Assembly (NCBI GenBank): GCA_001430745.1
Contig: KQ482057.1
Location: 1,642,238 to 1,683,484, forward strand
Length of the DNA: 41,247 nt
From: Auxenochlorella pyrenoidosa
Lineage: Eukaryota; Chlorophyta; Trebouxiophyceae; Chlorellales; Chlorellaceae
Direction: 5' to 3'
Positions 21,241 through 33,671 of this stretch are shown here, piece by piece. Under the pieces are notes generated by a model, which ran no database searches, was not told the DNA's origin, and worked only from the letters and a program-made list of their open reading frames with translations. The position numbers were made by a program, and so were the translations under genes. Positions within the stretch are counted from its first letter, which is position 1, and each line of letters opens with the position of its first letter.

Positions 21241-24200
21241 CTAGCCCAGGAAGGCGCGCGATGGCAGGCCATAGCACACCGGCGCAGCCCCCACCAGGTG
21301 TGGCAGCTTGCACACCCCGCGGCTGGCGCCCACGGCAGCGCTCATGTCGGTGCCGAGCGGCTCGCTGTTCTCATCGCCGCTGCCGCTCTTGGTGCGACTG
21401 CCTGTGCTGCCGCTGGTTGCGCTGCCGCTGCTGCCACTGCTGATGTAGGCTGTGAGCACTGCCTGGCTGAAGCGGTCGATGTCTCGGTCGGTGACATCCC
21501 ACAGGTTGGCCACAGCGGCGGGGCAGCCTGCAGGACAGAGGGCCGGAGGGCAGCATGGCACGGTTTGGTGTGCAGGCCGGGACTCGCCCATCCTTGCTGC
21601 GCTACCGGACCGTCAACTGATAGCAAAGGAGGGGGTTGTAGGGTGGGTGGCAGGGGCGGTGGCGGGGCTGCAGGCAGACATGCCGACCTGCACATGCTGC
21701 GCAGAAGCGTGCCCCTGTGCAAGCACCCACCGGCCAGCAGGTAGGCCAGCACTGCCCCGGCCGGCTCGTAGTGCCGCCGCGCCCGCAGCCGCCCGCTGCT
21801 GCAGCCCATCAGCAGCGCCGCGGAGCAGCGCTCCAGGCTGCGCAGCTTGGTGACTGCAGGGCAGGCGAGGCGGGGCGAGCCTGGCACAGGCCTCAACACG
21901 GAGGCGCGGCGAGAGCGCCGCGGGATGGGCGCAAGCCCCAAAGACCCTGCCCACATCCTGCTTCCCACCCCAGCACTTGGACAGCACGGCGCTGCAGCTG
22001 GCGATGCGCACCTGAGATGTACTGCTCCCCGCCGCCGTGCCCGCAGTACAGGAAGAAGGCGTGGCGCTGCAGCGCCGCTGCCAGCTCCGCGGCTGTGGGC
22101 GCGCACCCCGCCTTGCCCTGCAGCGCCGGGAGCAGCAGGCAGGCGGAGAGCAGCTCGACAAACCACTCTCGATGCCCGGATTCAGCGCACACAGCTGCTG
22201 GTTCACCAACGCGCCGATAGCGTGCTGAGGCAAGCGTGCAGGGCTGAGGAGGGGCGCGGGCGCACACGCGAGGGGAGGCCACCGGGCACTTACCTCCCAA
22301 CCCTTCATGCCGCGGAACCAGTCCTGGAAGGTGGCCTGGGTGGTGGCCAGGTCGCCGCTGGGGTTGAGGGCGTAGAAGGTGGAGGAGAGGTCCACGCTGC
22401 AGGTGGTGGGGGCAGGTGCACAGCGCTGAGCACTTCTCGCGGCTGGCAACAGCAGCGTGGCCAGCGCACATGCACTACAGGGACCATCGAGGCGTGGCCT
22501 GTGCCTGTCGACGCTGAGCCTTTCCCTGCTGGGGCACCCACCTGGTGCTGGCGCGCTGGGCTGAGGCGGCCGCGCAGGCCAGGTTGGGCATGCGGTACAG
22601 CCTGCAGGCGGGACGGAGGCGACAGCACATCTGGGGGCCGCTCGAATGCGCAAATCGCACAACGCGGCGGCGAGGCAGGGCGACTCGATCATCCACCCAC
22701 GCAGCCTTGCGTCGCCACTCACCGCTGGCCAAGAAGACCGGCTGCGCTTTCCCAGGGGAGCGCCTGCAGGGCTCCATCCAGCACCAGCAGCACGGGCCCG
22801 CCATCAGCAGCCGCCGCTGCGCCGCCATCATTAGCGCCGCTGCTGCGTGCCGCAGGGGGCGGCGCCGTCTTGGCTACCGTCAACGGCAGCTCCCGCGCCG
22901 GCCGCGGCGCCGTGGCTGCTCCTGCTGCTGCCGCCGTCTTGCGCGCAACTGCAGGCGTGCCAGCCTGGAGCATGCGCAGGCGTGAGCGATGCTTGCCGCT
23001 TCGGGCGGTGGTGCCGACGCCTGCTGGGCCGGTGGCAGGCGCAGCTGCTGCTGTGGCAGGAGCGGGCGCGTCGGCCAGGCTGAGAGCATCAAGCGCCTGG
23101 CACAGGCCGCCGCCAGCTGCCATCGGCAGGTCGGCACCGCCGCCAACTGCCGCAAGAGTGGCCACAGGAGAAGCGTCGCCACCGCCGCTGGTGCTGCTCT
23201 CTGCTGCCATCTCATCGGCTGCTGCTGCTGCCGCCGCTGCCCCTCGCCGCCCCCTGGCTGCTGCTAGCCGCCGGCCGCGGCCCGCCCTGTTGCTGCTGGC
23301 AGCCGACACAACAGGATCCCCCCCCTCCTCTGCTTGCTGCTCCGAGGCGGCAACATCGGCAAATTTCACAGACTTGCCGCCCCTGCTGGCCTTGCGGGGA
23401 GTTGCTGCCTCTGCTGCTTCTGTCTCTGCCTCGACGCCATGCCTAGCTGCTGGCGCCGCCAGCAGCAGATCCTCCAGCTGGCGCTGCTGCTCCTGGCTGC
23501 AGGCCAGCCCGGCTGCGACGCACAGCTGGTGCGCTGCCTGCCGCAGCTCGCCCTGCGACATGCTGCCTGCACGCTGCACAAGCAGGGCAGCCGCATGCTG
23601 CAGCACGCCTGCCTGCTGCTGAGAGGCAGGCTGTCCTGCTGCTGTCAACAGCCCCAAGAGATGCTGCGCTGCCGCCTCGCCGCCTTGGCTGCTGCTGCTG
23701 CTGCCTGGCGGCGTGCCCAGCAGCAGGCAGCGCCAGGGGCCAAGCCAAGAAGACCCAAGGTGCTTAGTCAGTGCAGCGAGCCGGTCATCCAGGGCCAGCC
23801 TGCAGCACGACGCCGTGGCCAGGGTAGCGAGGGAACGGCACGCACAATCAGCCTTGCCATCGGACATGCGCTCGAGTCGTCCGTTCAGAGCATAGAGACC
23901 GTAGAATGAACAGATGCACCACGCTGCCCTTGCATAGGAGCAGCCATGGGAGCAGCCAGCGCACCAGGCCCCGCCGGCCAGCCCTCACCTGGCCCGCCAC
24001 CACTCCCGCTGCTGCTCCTTGGTCTCGGTGGACATCTCCCGCATGCTGCGCCCGCTCTCTGCCAGCACCGCCGCCATCTCGTCCAGCACGCTTTGCACGC
24101 TGCGCATGAACCGGAGGCCAGCAGGCGCGCATGCCCTCAGCCATGGCCTGCCCCTTGGCACGCCCAACAAGCGCAGCAGGGGGAGCCGCCAGCGTATGCA

Positions 24201-27200
24201 GCCACTGCACGCCCTGGCACGCCACAATTCCTCACCTGCCAACACCAGCACTGCATGCATCGTCCGCTGCATCATCGTCCAGCCGAAGCGCACGAATGGG
24301 GTGCTGCGACAGGCTGGCGCTCAGCTGCTGCACCGGCAGCACCACCAGCAGCGGCGGCCGCGGGGGCTCGCCGACCGAGGCTCCCGGCGACAGGCGGGAG
24401 ATGAGGATGCTGCCGCCCTGCGAGCCTGGCAGGGTGCCAATGCTGCAGACTGCTGTGTCAGCCGGCAGCGACGCCAGCCAGGCCTGCAGTTGCCTGGCCG
24501 CCTGCTGATCAAGTGCTGCCAGGGCTGCTGCACAGGACGGAACACCTGCTGCTGCTGCAGCAGCAGGTGCGCGCCTGCCCCGTGAAGCACTTGCGGCTGC
24601 CGGCTTGCTGGCAGAGGCGCTGCTGCAAATAGCCAGCTGCTGCACCACCTGCCAGTCAAACTGGGGCAGCAGCACCGCCGACAAGCGCTCCAGCTGCTGC
24701 AGCTGAGCGGGCAGCTCGCTGGCAGCATCCCCTACACCCATGCCGCGCCGCTGCCGCTGCGCCAGCTGCTGCCGCCGGCTGAAGAGCACCAGTTGGTACT
24801 GCAGCTGAAGCGCTGCGCCCAGCGCGCAGTGGAGCAGCAGCGCTGCAAGATGCAGGTAGCCAAGCCGGCCGCATTCGACCGCCAGCAAGGCGGCAGCCTC
24901 CCTGCAAGCACGGAGGCTGGCAGGCAAAGCGTTATTCTCTTGCAAGAGAGGCATGAGCCGGCCTCTTCTGCAAAGCGAGTGCATCCTGTCTCTCCCCATA
25001 ACGCCTAACAGGCCAAGAACCTGTCTGCACCCATCTTGCCTGTGGGTTGGCAAGAGACCTCTGCTGCACTCAAGAGCCTGCCACAAGCGCTGCATGGCGT
25101 GCGCACTGCTGCTGCCGACATCCTCGGCCACTGCTGCCTCTGCTGCCACTGCTGCTGCCTTGTTTTGGCCACGGCTGGCTGGCTGCTTCTTGGCCCGGCT
25201 CTTGGGTGCCGCTGCTGCATCAGAGTCGCCGCTTGCACTGCGGCCACATTCATTAGCTCCAAGGCCCCAGATGCTCAGGTGCTGCTCTGCTGCTGCCCCA
25301 CTAGCTGGATGCCGCCCCAGGAAGACGAGCGCTGCGGCACGCTGGCAGCGCAGGGCGCTGCAAGCGCCACCGACGTCCGCCACTCCCAGGGCGTCAGTCG
25401 CATGCTGCCGCGCCCCAGCCGCGTCATCCCGCTGACTGGCTGCTTCTCCCAGCGTGAGCAGAGCCGCAGCATGAAGGGCTGCACAGAAGCTGCCAGCGGC
25501 TGTTCCATTGCTGGCTGAGTTAGCCGTGAGTGCCTCACAGCTGGCCACCGCTGCCTGGCACGCCTGCCAGATGGCCTTGCCAGGACAGCCGCCTCCACCA
25601 GCCAACCTGAGCTGCGCCCTCACTAGCTGCACTGCTGCCTTGCAGTACGCCACGGCCAGCGCTGTGCTGTCCGGCACCGCTTCCAACTGCCGCTCTGCAG
25701 CAGCAGCAGCCTGCTCGGCTTCCTCCAGCTCGCCCTGCTTGCACAGGATGTCAGCCATCCTGGCAGCAAATGCCGCAGCCACAGGCGCTGCTCCCGCAGC
25801 AACCGCCTGCATGCATGCCAAGGGGCGATTTGTGTCTCGTGCAGCAAAGTGCAGTGCAGGCCATGCTTGCGACAGCGGCAAAGCGGAGCAGTTTTGAGGA
25901 CCAACAAGGAGAGAAACCCCAGCATCTGCATTCTTATGCTGCATGGCCCCGTGCTCACCAGTCGCTGGCCCTCTCGCAGGGAGTGCAGCGCCTCATCTGC
26001 CTGCCCTGCCGCCTCAAACAGCTGGCCCAGCTGCAGCAGGCTGCCCATGTAGGCCGCTGCCAGGCGCCACCAGCCTGGCCGTGCAGAGTTGACTGGCCCA
26101 GCCCCAGCGGCATCGCTGCCCCCGTAGAACAACACCGCCAGCAGACGGTGCCCCTCTGCAGCGTGGAAGAGTGCTGGCACCATGTTGCCCGCGGCGGCGC
26201 ACGCCTCGGCCGCCTGCCCATGCAGCGCTGCCCGCTGCATCGCTGAGCCAGTGCTGGCTCGGCTGGCCTCAGTGGCGGCATCCTCTGCTTGCTGCTGCAA
26301 CTCTGCGGCACTGGCAGATGCCCCGGGAAACAGGCAGCCGGCCAGCGCGCCGCCGACCGGCTGCACACTGCCAGGCAGCAGCAAGGATAGCTGGTGTGCT
26401 GCTGCATCTCTGCCGTGCAGGCCCAGCAGCCAGGCCAGCTCCTCAAACTCGGCTGGAGCAGCTGTGGTGCTGCTGGCTGATTCCAGCGTCTCCACAGCCA
26501 GCTCTGCTTGCTGCACAACACGCTGCCAGGCAGCAGCATGCCCGGCTGTGCTGCCTGCCAGCTGGCCAACCGCCTCAGCATCCTGCTCCCTGCTCCCAGC
26601 AGCGCTCGTGGAGGCCGCTGCATGCGAGCGCTGCCGCTCCTGCTGCTGCTCCAGCAGCACCTGGCACGCATGCTGCCTGCCACCATCCACTGCCTGCCAG
26701 CACCTTGCTCGTGCGAGCACGCCATAGGCTGCCTTGCCAGGCACCTGCAGCAATTTGGACAGTAGCAGCAGCCTTGGCACGTCTTCTCTGAGTTGCACAC
26801 TACGTACACACATGGGAAGGGCAGACAAGCAAGCAAGGCACTGCCCAGAACGATGCCTTGAACAAGGCTCACCTTGTTCAGTGCCGCTGAAGCCCGCTCC
26901 AGCAGGGCCAGCCCACATTGCCCATCATCTGCTGGCAGCCCTGCCTTGAAGAGCGCCAGCAGAGCAGTGGCATGCAGCACTGGCTGCGCCTTGGCAGGGA
27001 AGACCGCCTGCAGCAGGCGTTTGACTATGCCACTGAAAGCAGCGGAGACTGCCGCAGGCGGCGCCAGGCCATCGCCCTGCAGCGCTGCACCCCAGCAGAG
27101 GAGCTCATGCTCCAGCACAGCAGCAATGCTGCAGCTGGGCAGGTCTGCCTCCTGCTGCTGCATGAGTTCGACCAGCAGGGTGATGCAACCACTGGCCTGG

Positions 27201-29663
27201 CTGCTGCTTGCTGCACCGGAGCCTGCTGCAGCCGTGCTTCCCGCTGCTTTCTTGCTGGCTGCGCCCCTGCCACGGCGGGCAGGCTGTGGTGCTTCACTGA
27301 CCACCTGTACAGTCATCTCCTGCTCATTAGCTGCCTCACACTGCAGCCGCACAAATGCCTCAACAAGAGGATCCCAGGCTGCCGGCTGTGAGATGCCCAG
27401 ACGCAGGAGCAGCGCTAAGCTGTGGCCCAGGCTGCCCAGTGCACAAGCAAGGTCGCCAGCCTGCTGCTGCGCGCTCGCCAGCACCGCACACTTGCGACAG
27501 AAGTCTGCAAGCCGTGCTGCCTTGTCCTGCAGGTGGGCCGCAGATCACGCGTGGGTGCTTGTCCAGCAGCGCCAACGCGAGCATGCACGTGCAGGCCAGC
27601 ACCAAAGCAAAAAATGTGCACTCCTCCAATGTGCCCCAGCCCACCCACCTCGACGGGTGGACTGCCCTTTGCGTGTATCTGCAGTCCCACTGCAGCCGCA
27701 GCCGCTGCAGCGCGCAGCACAGGCACTGCTGCTGCGTGGCGCTGCGCGGCGTGCAGGTCCAAGCCCACGTTGAAGAGGGCGCTGGCCATCCAGGAGAGCT
27801 CCTGGGGCTCGACAGCGCAGGCAGCGGGTGGCAGCTCGGAGCTGCACACGGGCAGGTACAGGAGAAGGGGCCAAGGAAGGATGCAGGTGCATGGTTGGAT
27901 GACATGCCAACCCCTGCAATGAGCGGTGCGTCGCGGAATGCATGTCCAGCGCAGCCATTCTCACCAAGCCGAGCAGAACTGCTGCAGGCCCCATCCCAGG
28001 AGCCGGCCACAAGCCGACGCAGTGCACTCCATGTCGCCATGGTCAGAGGCTGCGCTGCCGCCTGCCTGCTGCAGCAAGCATGCAGCCCGCAGGCGCGCGG
28101 CCGTGACCAGCGCCACTGCCGCCGCATGGCCTTGGCTGCCCAGAGTTGATGACGTGCCCTCGTGTGGCTGCCTGCTGCCCGCCCCAACTGCTCCTGCCAG
28201 AATCTCCAGCGCCACCGCCACCAGGCGTGCAGCCGCCGGGCCGCCCAGCCGCTGGCAAGCGTCGCCGCTGCAGCCTGCCGCTGCCCCCGCCTTGTCGCTG
28301 GCTGCCAGCTGGGCGGCGAGGGCACGGCGCAACACGTTGGCGGGATGGTACGCAGCTTGCAGCATGGCCACAGGTTGCTGCGCTGTGCCAGACGGCAGCG
28401 GTGCCTGCAGCTGCTGCAGACTGGTATTGACCAGGCCGACAGCAGCCGAAACTGGCACCAGCCAATCGGGGTCGCGCTCTGGTGGCAGCTGCAGCGCTAG
28501 GGCCGGGAGCAGGAGAGGAGCAACCCGGAGCAGCGGCAGCTTGCTCCTGCCGCAGCTGAGGGCCGCCTCACTGAGCACGCGGGCAGCGCTGGCGCTGGTG
28601 GCACGCTGAGCTGCAGAGCACAGCATGCCGAGCAGGTCGGACCCTGCTTCTGTCCCCAGCACGCTGCTGCGCTCGCTGCACACTTTGGCTGCGACGGCAG
28701 CCACTGCCGCTGCTGCCTCCTCGCCAGGCATGTGAGCAACAAGCTTGGCGGCAGCCGCCAGGGCGCGCCGCTGAGCAGCCACATCGCCGCCTGCTGCTGC
28801 CACCAGGCCGCCACACACGCTCGCCAGCTGCTGCCAGCAGCGCTGCTCCAGCAGCCCCATGCCCGCCTTGTACAGGTACTTGTAGGCCGCCTCGCTGTGC
28901 CGCGCAGCCTCGTCAGCACCCAGCTGGCTGCAAACAAGCAAAGCAGGCAGCGCAACAGTGCCAAGGGTCGGAGGCACGTCGGCATGCCAGGTTGCGATGC
29001 CCCCTCAGTACGCACCCAGCACAGCTGCTCAGCGTCAGCTCTGCATGCACCCACCCGCCTAATGACGTACGAGCCGATGCAAGCAGGCAACAGGCCCTCT
29101 GCCCACCTGAGCCAGCTGGGCAGGCTGTCCGCTGCTGCCAACATGGCATCAACTGCCTTGGCTTCGTCCAGCAGCCTGCCCTCCACGCAGCTCAGCACCA
29201 GGGTGAGCGAAGCACCAACTGCAATGCTGGCTGTTTCTGTGGTTGCTGCTCCGCAGCCTGCGCTGGCGCACTGGGTCGCCCCTGCTTGCTCATTCAGCTG
29301 GCAGAGGAGCTCCCGGGCCTCGACATGCGCCGATGTATATGCCCGTGCAGATACCAGGCGGCGGGCAAAGTTATATCGCCAGCCAGCAAGTTGGGCTTTG
29401 GTGCCGCCGCCGCCTGCCGCCAGCGCCGCCAGCGCCGCCCGACCCAGGCCTGCCAGCTGCTCTGCCGCATCGCTGCCAAGGTCCGCCGAGCTGAGCCTGT
29501 GCTGTACAAGCTTGAAAGCCTTGAGCGCGGCTTCCCGCGCTTCCCGGCTGTCCCGGCTGGAGGCTGCTGCCTTGCCCAGCGCGGCCTGGAGCTTCTTCGC
29601 GCTTGCAGCGTCACCGGATCCCACCCAGGCTTCGACCAGGGCCAGCAGCGAGGCCCCCGCCAT
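21241..29663 (-). CDS. ESP1: Separase, cohesin-cleaving cysteine protease (2196 aa)
   Basis: Caspase-like protease (peptidase family C50) that cleaves the cohesin kleisin at anaphase onset. Thirteen exons join in phase: 29663-29107, 28927-27965, 27841-27649, 27526-26873, 26744-25959, 25806-24236, 24099-23989, 23799-22723, 22601-22542, 22396-22294, 22117-22012, 21853-21731, 21527-21241. Residues 1 to about 1650 form an Ala/Leu-rich helical-repeat region. The protease part starts near QQREWWRARLALDDRL, has LLVLDGALQALPWES and STFYALNPSG, then the catalytic His in YCGHGGGEQYIS (H2052) and the catalytic Cys in LLMGCSSGRL (C2078). NLWDVTDRDIDRF and LVGAAPVCYGLPSR close the domain. Length agrees with human (2120 aa) and Arabidopsis (about 2180 aa) separase. 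A roughly 270-residue Ala/Ser-rich insert sits inside the protease region in the 22723-23799 exon. All 12 donors are GT. The start at 29663 (MAGASLLALVEAW) was chosen over an ATG 13 codons upstream; either keeps the frame. Confidence 0.93.
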
Positions 29664-30406
29664 GGCCCTAGCCAGTAGCAGACGCCGACAGCCTCGTCTC
29701 AAGTTGGGCTCATCGCTGAACGGGTGGGATGCCGGAGGAGCCTCAATGACATGGGCGACTGAAAATGGCTCGCAAAGTGACGGGCACGCCAGGCTGTCAC
29801 GAGCCGCTGCGCCTGATGTGGCGAGAGGGTGGGCTCCAGCTACGGTAGCTTTGACAGCCTGCTGCAGATGGCTGCGCTGGCTAGAACCTCCGTGTTGTGA
29901 TAGAATTTAGAATTCAAAATGCTGACGATCGACCAGGGTGCACATATCACACACACAGCATCCTGATTGCATGACCAGAGGTGGCAGCATGAACCACCGT
30001 CCTAGTGCCAGCAGTCGGTGGGCATAAGGCTGCCGCATGCAGGGAGCAATTGGCATGCGAGAGGTCAGTCTCCAAACTTTTTGGTGTGTCAGTTGTTCAG
30101 TGAAACACACGTATTCAAACTGTGAACAATGCGAGCGCAGGTGTCACCGACTAACAACTTGTTGCCAGGTGTGCCGCCATCTGTTGCCCAAGCGCCCTGC
30201 AGTTTTTCGTGACGGTGAGATTGTGTTCATCATACATGGTCACAGAAAGATTGCACAGAAACAAGCAGCCAGCGCATGCATTTGGCTGCGGGCTGCTCTG
30301 CCTGTCGAGCGCGGCAGGCGGTGCCCCTGCGGGAGAGGTTCCTAAACGGAATCGGAGGGCTGGCGCGTATCTATAGCGCTGCACACACTGCAGGTGTGTC
30401 ATCGAG
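29664..30406. promoter_or_regulatory. Divergent intergenic region, separase and beta-propeller gene
   Basis: 743 nt separate two divergent start codons, so this must hold both promoters. It includes an A/T-richer core (about 29895-30230). No TATA box, repeat or further gene could be supported. Confidence 0.5.
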
Positions 30407-32928
30407 ATGGCTGGGCAGCCTGCAAAGAAGCGCAAAATGGATTTGCCGCCTCCAGCGCACGCTGCCGTCTCCCGGCTGGCCCAGCAGGAAGTGACATTCC
30501 CAGACGGCGTGGTGCTGTCGCCGGGAGCCGCGCACAGCAATCGGGTAGCGCTGGCGGTGAGGGCAGGCAGCGGCAGCGGCGGCCAGCGCGGAGGAACCCA
30601 GACTCTGTATGCTGCCTGTGTCGGCTGATGCGAATTCACACTTTGCATGATTGACACTCTCTCTACAAGTAATGGGCTTTCTCCTGCCTGTGGAAGCCAG
30701 CACTTACAACCGCCTTGGTGCGAGGCATGCGCCTTGGTGCCATCAGCCAGCTCAACAAACCCCGACCCTCTGGCTGCATGCTTGCAGGCCCTACCCTCGG
30801 CTGATGCGTCGCAGTACGAAGCCTTCATGGCCTCGGGGCGCAGTATATACAGCCTGGTAGCTCCACGGCCTGCATGCGCCAGCGGCTTTGCAGGGCAGCA
30901 GGGCAAGGAGGGCGTGTTCATCGCTGAGCGGGCGCAGGGAGCCGTCCCAGCACTGCCGCTGGCAGCGCTGCAGCAACGGGCAGAGATTCAGAGCTTGGCT
31001 CTGTTTGAGGATGCACCAAACAGCAGCGGCAGCGGCGGTGCAGGTGGCACTGCAGTGCTGGCGTCAGTAGACTGTTACGGCAGGGCGGTGCTGGCGCACA
31101 TGCGGCGGTTCAGCGGCGGCGATGGCAGCGGCGAGGCAGATGGCGGCGGGCTGCAGGTCACCGCGTTGCAGCAGTTGCAACCAACCGACCTGCTCAGGTG
31201 ACTGGAGTGTCTCGCTAACCGACCTGCTCTCATCGGGGTAGAAGGACCTGGCAGGTGGCCAGCCGGGCGCAGAGGTGGCGAACGTGCAGCGAGGGATGCG
31301 TGGTCAGCCTCGCTCCCCTCGTAAGCACCTTAACACCAGCCACCTGCACCCTTGAATGCTGCCCGCCCTGCCGCAGTACAGAGCCGTGTGCTCGCCTCTC
31401 CACTGCCGCAGGGAGCCCGGCTGGGCGGGCGTGGCGGTGGCGCCGGGCGCCCCCTCGCAGGCTGCTGTAGCCCGCGCGTTTGCACGTGACGTCACCCTTT
31501 TTGACGCCGGCATGCCTGTGCGCACGCTGCACACCATGCACTGCCCGACGGCGGTGCAGCTGCTGTCGGCCTCTCTGGCGGCCAGCCCCCAGGGCGGGCC
31601 CCTGGTAGCCGTCACCGAGGGGCCGCAGTTGTCGGTGTGGGACGTGCGCGGCGCGGGGCGCGGCGCCCGCGTGGCGCGCCTCTCCCCCGGGCCCCACCAC
31701 GGCCGCCTGCTGTGCCTGGCCGCCTCTGACAATGCGGGGCTGCCGCTCATAGGTGAGGCCGCGCCGCAGGCGCGCTCGCTCCGCCAACGGTGTTCTGCCG
31801 CAGGCATGCATGCTGGCAGCGCGCTCTCTGTTGGGTGGGCTGCACCCCTGGCAGCAGCCCTGCAGCAGGCCTGCGGCTGACATTGCCGCCTGTCCTGCTG
31901 TCACATGCACCGCCCTGCACATGCTCTCCGCGCCCATGGCCCAAATCGCGCTCGGCTGCATGCCCACGATCGCCGCTGCCCGGCCGCCACCCCCCACGCC
32001 CTGCCGAGCACGCCCTCCCCCCCGCGCCTGCCCTGCCGCAGGGGCCGCCGGCGCGGACCGCGGCGTGCTTGTGTACGACCCCCGCAAGTGGGTCATGCTG
32101 GACCGCTGGTCAAACGTGCTCAAGTACGAGGTGGCCAGCCTGCACTTCTCGTCGGGTGGGTGCCGGCCTCCTGCCTTGCCCCCCCTGAGGGGAAGGTTTG
32201 GTGGGCGGGCACGGCCTCTTCGCGGCAACCTCCACAGGCAATGGCGGGTACTATGTGTGCTCTGCTGTTGCTGTGCTGTGCTGTTGCTGGCGCTGTGCTG
32301 TGTTCTCAGGCAGCAGCGCTGCAGCGCGGGCACCTGATGGCGCGACGTGTGTCCGGGCCTGCTGTTTGAGCCTGCCTTGCCTGCTGCCGGCCCTTGCCCG
32401 GGTGCAGCCAACCCGCGGCTCTGCTACGTGGCCGGTATGGACTACGAGGTGCTGTGCGGCGAGTGGGGCGGCAACCGCGCCAGCCGGCTGGGCGGCGGCA
32501 ACCGCGCCGCCAACGCGACGCACACCGGGCTGAAGACCGCGGCCGCGCCGGCAGACGGGTGCGCACGCTGTTGGGCAACAGGCGCGGTGTTCGGCTAGGG
32601 GCCGCACACTGAGTCCCCACTCCGTCCGGGCGCCGGCGTCAGCTGGACGGCTGGCAGCACGACCGGCGAGCATTCTTGCTTTTTTGGCCCAGTGAGCTCG
32701 CACTCGGCACAATGCCGCCCTCCCAGCCGTGCGCTCTGCCCCCCCCCCCCTCTGGTGCGCGCGTGCCGCAGGGTCGACGGCGCCGGCGAGGGCGGCGGCA
32801 TCGGCCGCGGCGTCTCCTTCCGGGGCGACTCCCGCTGGATGGGCCTTGCCAAGGTGGCGGGGCAGGACGTGCTGGCGGGGGTCACGCAGTCGTGCCAGCT
32901 GTACGTGGCGGAGTTTGAATGCACCTGA
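30407..32928 (+). CDS. Conserved protein, probable WD40-like beta-propeller, unknown function (440 aa)
   Basis: I do not recognise a named family. Six exons join in phase: 30407-30556, 30788-31197, 31412-31752, 32042-32155, 32408-32558, 32772-32928. The N-terminus MAGQPAKKRKMDLPP carries a basic KKRK cluster compatible with nuclear import. The body alternates short hydrophobic strands with polar turns: VLASVDCYGRAVLAHM, PLVAVTEGPQLSVWDVRG, RGVLVYDPRKWVMLDRW, NPRLCYVAGMDYEVLCGEW and DSRWMGLAKVAGQDVLAG. LSVWDVRG is a typical WD-repeat strand end, so a divergent beta-propeller is the best structural guess. The protein looks conserved and complete, with splice phases that all close, and is not low-complexity apart from Gly-rich loops. 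All donors are GT. It is convergent with the downstream membrane-protein gene. Confidence 0.7.
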
Positions 32929-33671
32929 GGCCGCTCGCCTCCTTGCCCAGCGCTGCACTGCCGCGCTTCCGGCCCTGAGCCCCAGCAGCAGTGCAAGCCT
33001 GTGACCTGTTGCAGATGAGGGCGCACACTCTTGATACATGGGAGGTTTACACGTTGGGCAGGGTGCGAGAAAGCATGTTGGGCGTCCGAGTGGAGCAGCT
33101 ACCCTGTGGCAAGCGGCACCGCCTGGCCATTGCCGACGTTTGCAGGCAGGGAGTCTGTGAGCACAGGATGCCTGGATGGTGTGTGGTACAAGCTGCATGC
33201 TGGGCTGCGCCTGAGGACGGGGTGGATGGCATAACAGATGGCAAGAACAAGCCAGAGGTTGCAGAAGATGGGTGGGCGAACATGCCCCCAAGTATTTGCA
33301 TGCACTCTCGGGATGGACAGGCAGGGCATAGAGCCTCAATTGGCTGGCACGCGATTGTATTTGTTGATTGAAGGATCCACACCCGGGGGTGAGCATGTGT
33401 GGGCATTGTGAGCGACGCTGCCGGTTGAAAGACTGAGAGCAGTTGGGCGGGGCTAGTCTGCCAGGAGAGTGTGGGGAGAAGACACTGACTTGGAGGAAGG
33501 ACCAACAATCCAGTGATGACACAAGCACAAAAACGCAGGGGATTGAAGGCCAAAACCATTTGTTGCGCAGGAGACAACGGGATGCCTAGTCCAGTCGGCA
33601 CCGTATCGAAGGTGCAAGTGCACACGCCAGCAAGGCAGGCAGGAGTGGCACAAGCAAGCACGCGCTGTCTG
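32929..33671. other. Convergent intergenic region between propeller and membrane-protein genes
   Basis: 743 nt between two convergent stop codons. It should contain both 3' UTRs. A minus-strand TGTAA (33047-33051) sits 118 nt after the plus-strand gene's stop, so the two 3' UTRs may overlap. No gene supported; the ORFs here have no family signal. Confidence 0.55.
33047..33051 (-). terminator. Putative polyadenylation signal TGTAA for the membrane-protein gene
   Basis: Minus-strand TGTAA about 620 nt after the stop of the gene at 33672-35206. Assignment is by position. Confidence 0.4.

Noticed and set aside
22144..22228. Minus-strand peptide HAIGALVNQQLCALNPG as a separase exon
   Set aside because: The exon 22396-22294 joins directly and in phase to 22117-22012, reproducing the family's GWxG continuity, so this stretch is intronic.
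21847..23622. Plus-strand frame of 591 codons
   Set aside because: It lies antisense to separase exons that carry the catalytic residues; GC-rich third positions keep the opposite frame open.
24232..25100. Possible intron within separase near 24970-25060
   Set aside because: A GT and an AG exist, but the frame is open without interruption and exon lengths close in phase when it is kept.
29661..29702. Upstream ATG for separase adding 13 residues
   Set aside because: It keeps the frame but adds only a basic MRRGCRRLLLARA leader; the downstream ATG gives a more usual start. It cannot be excluded from sequence alone.
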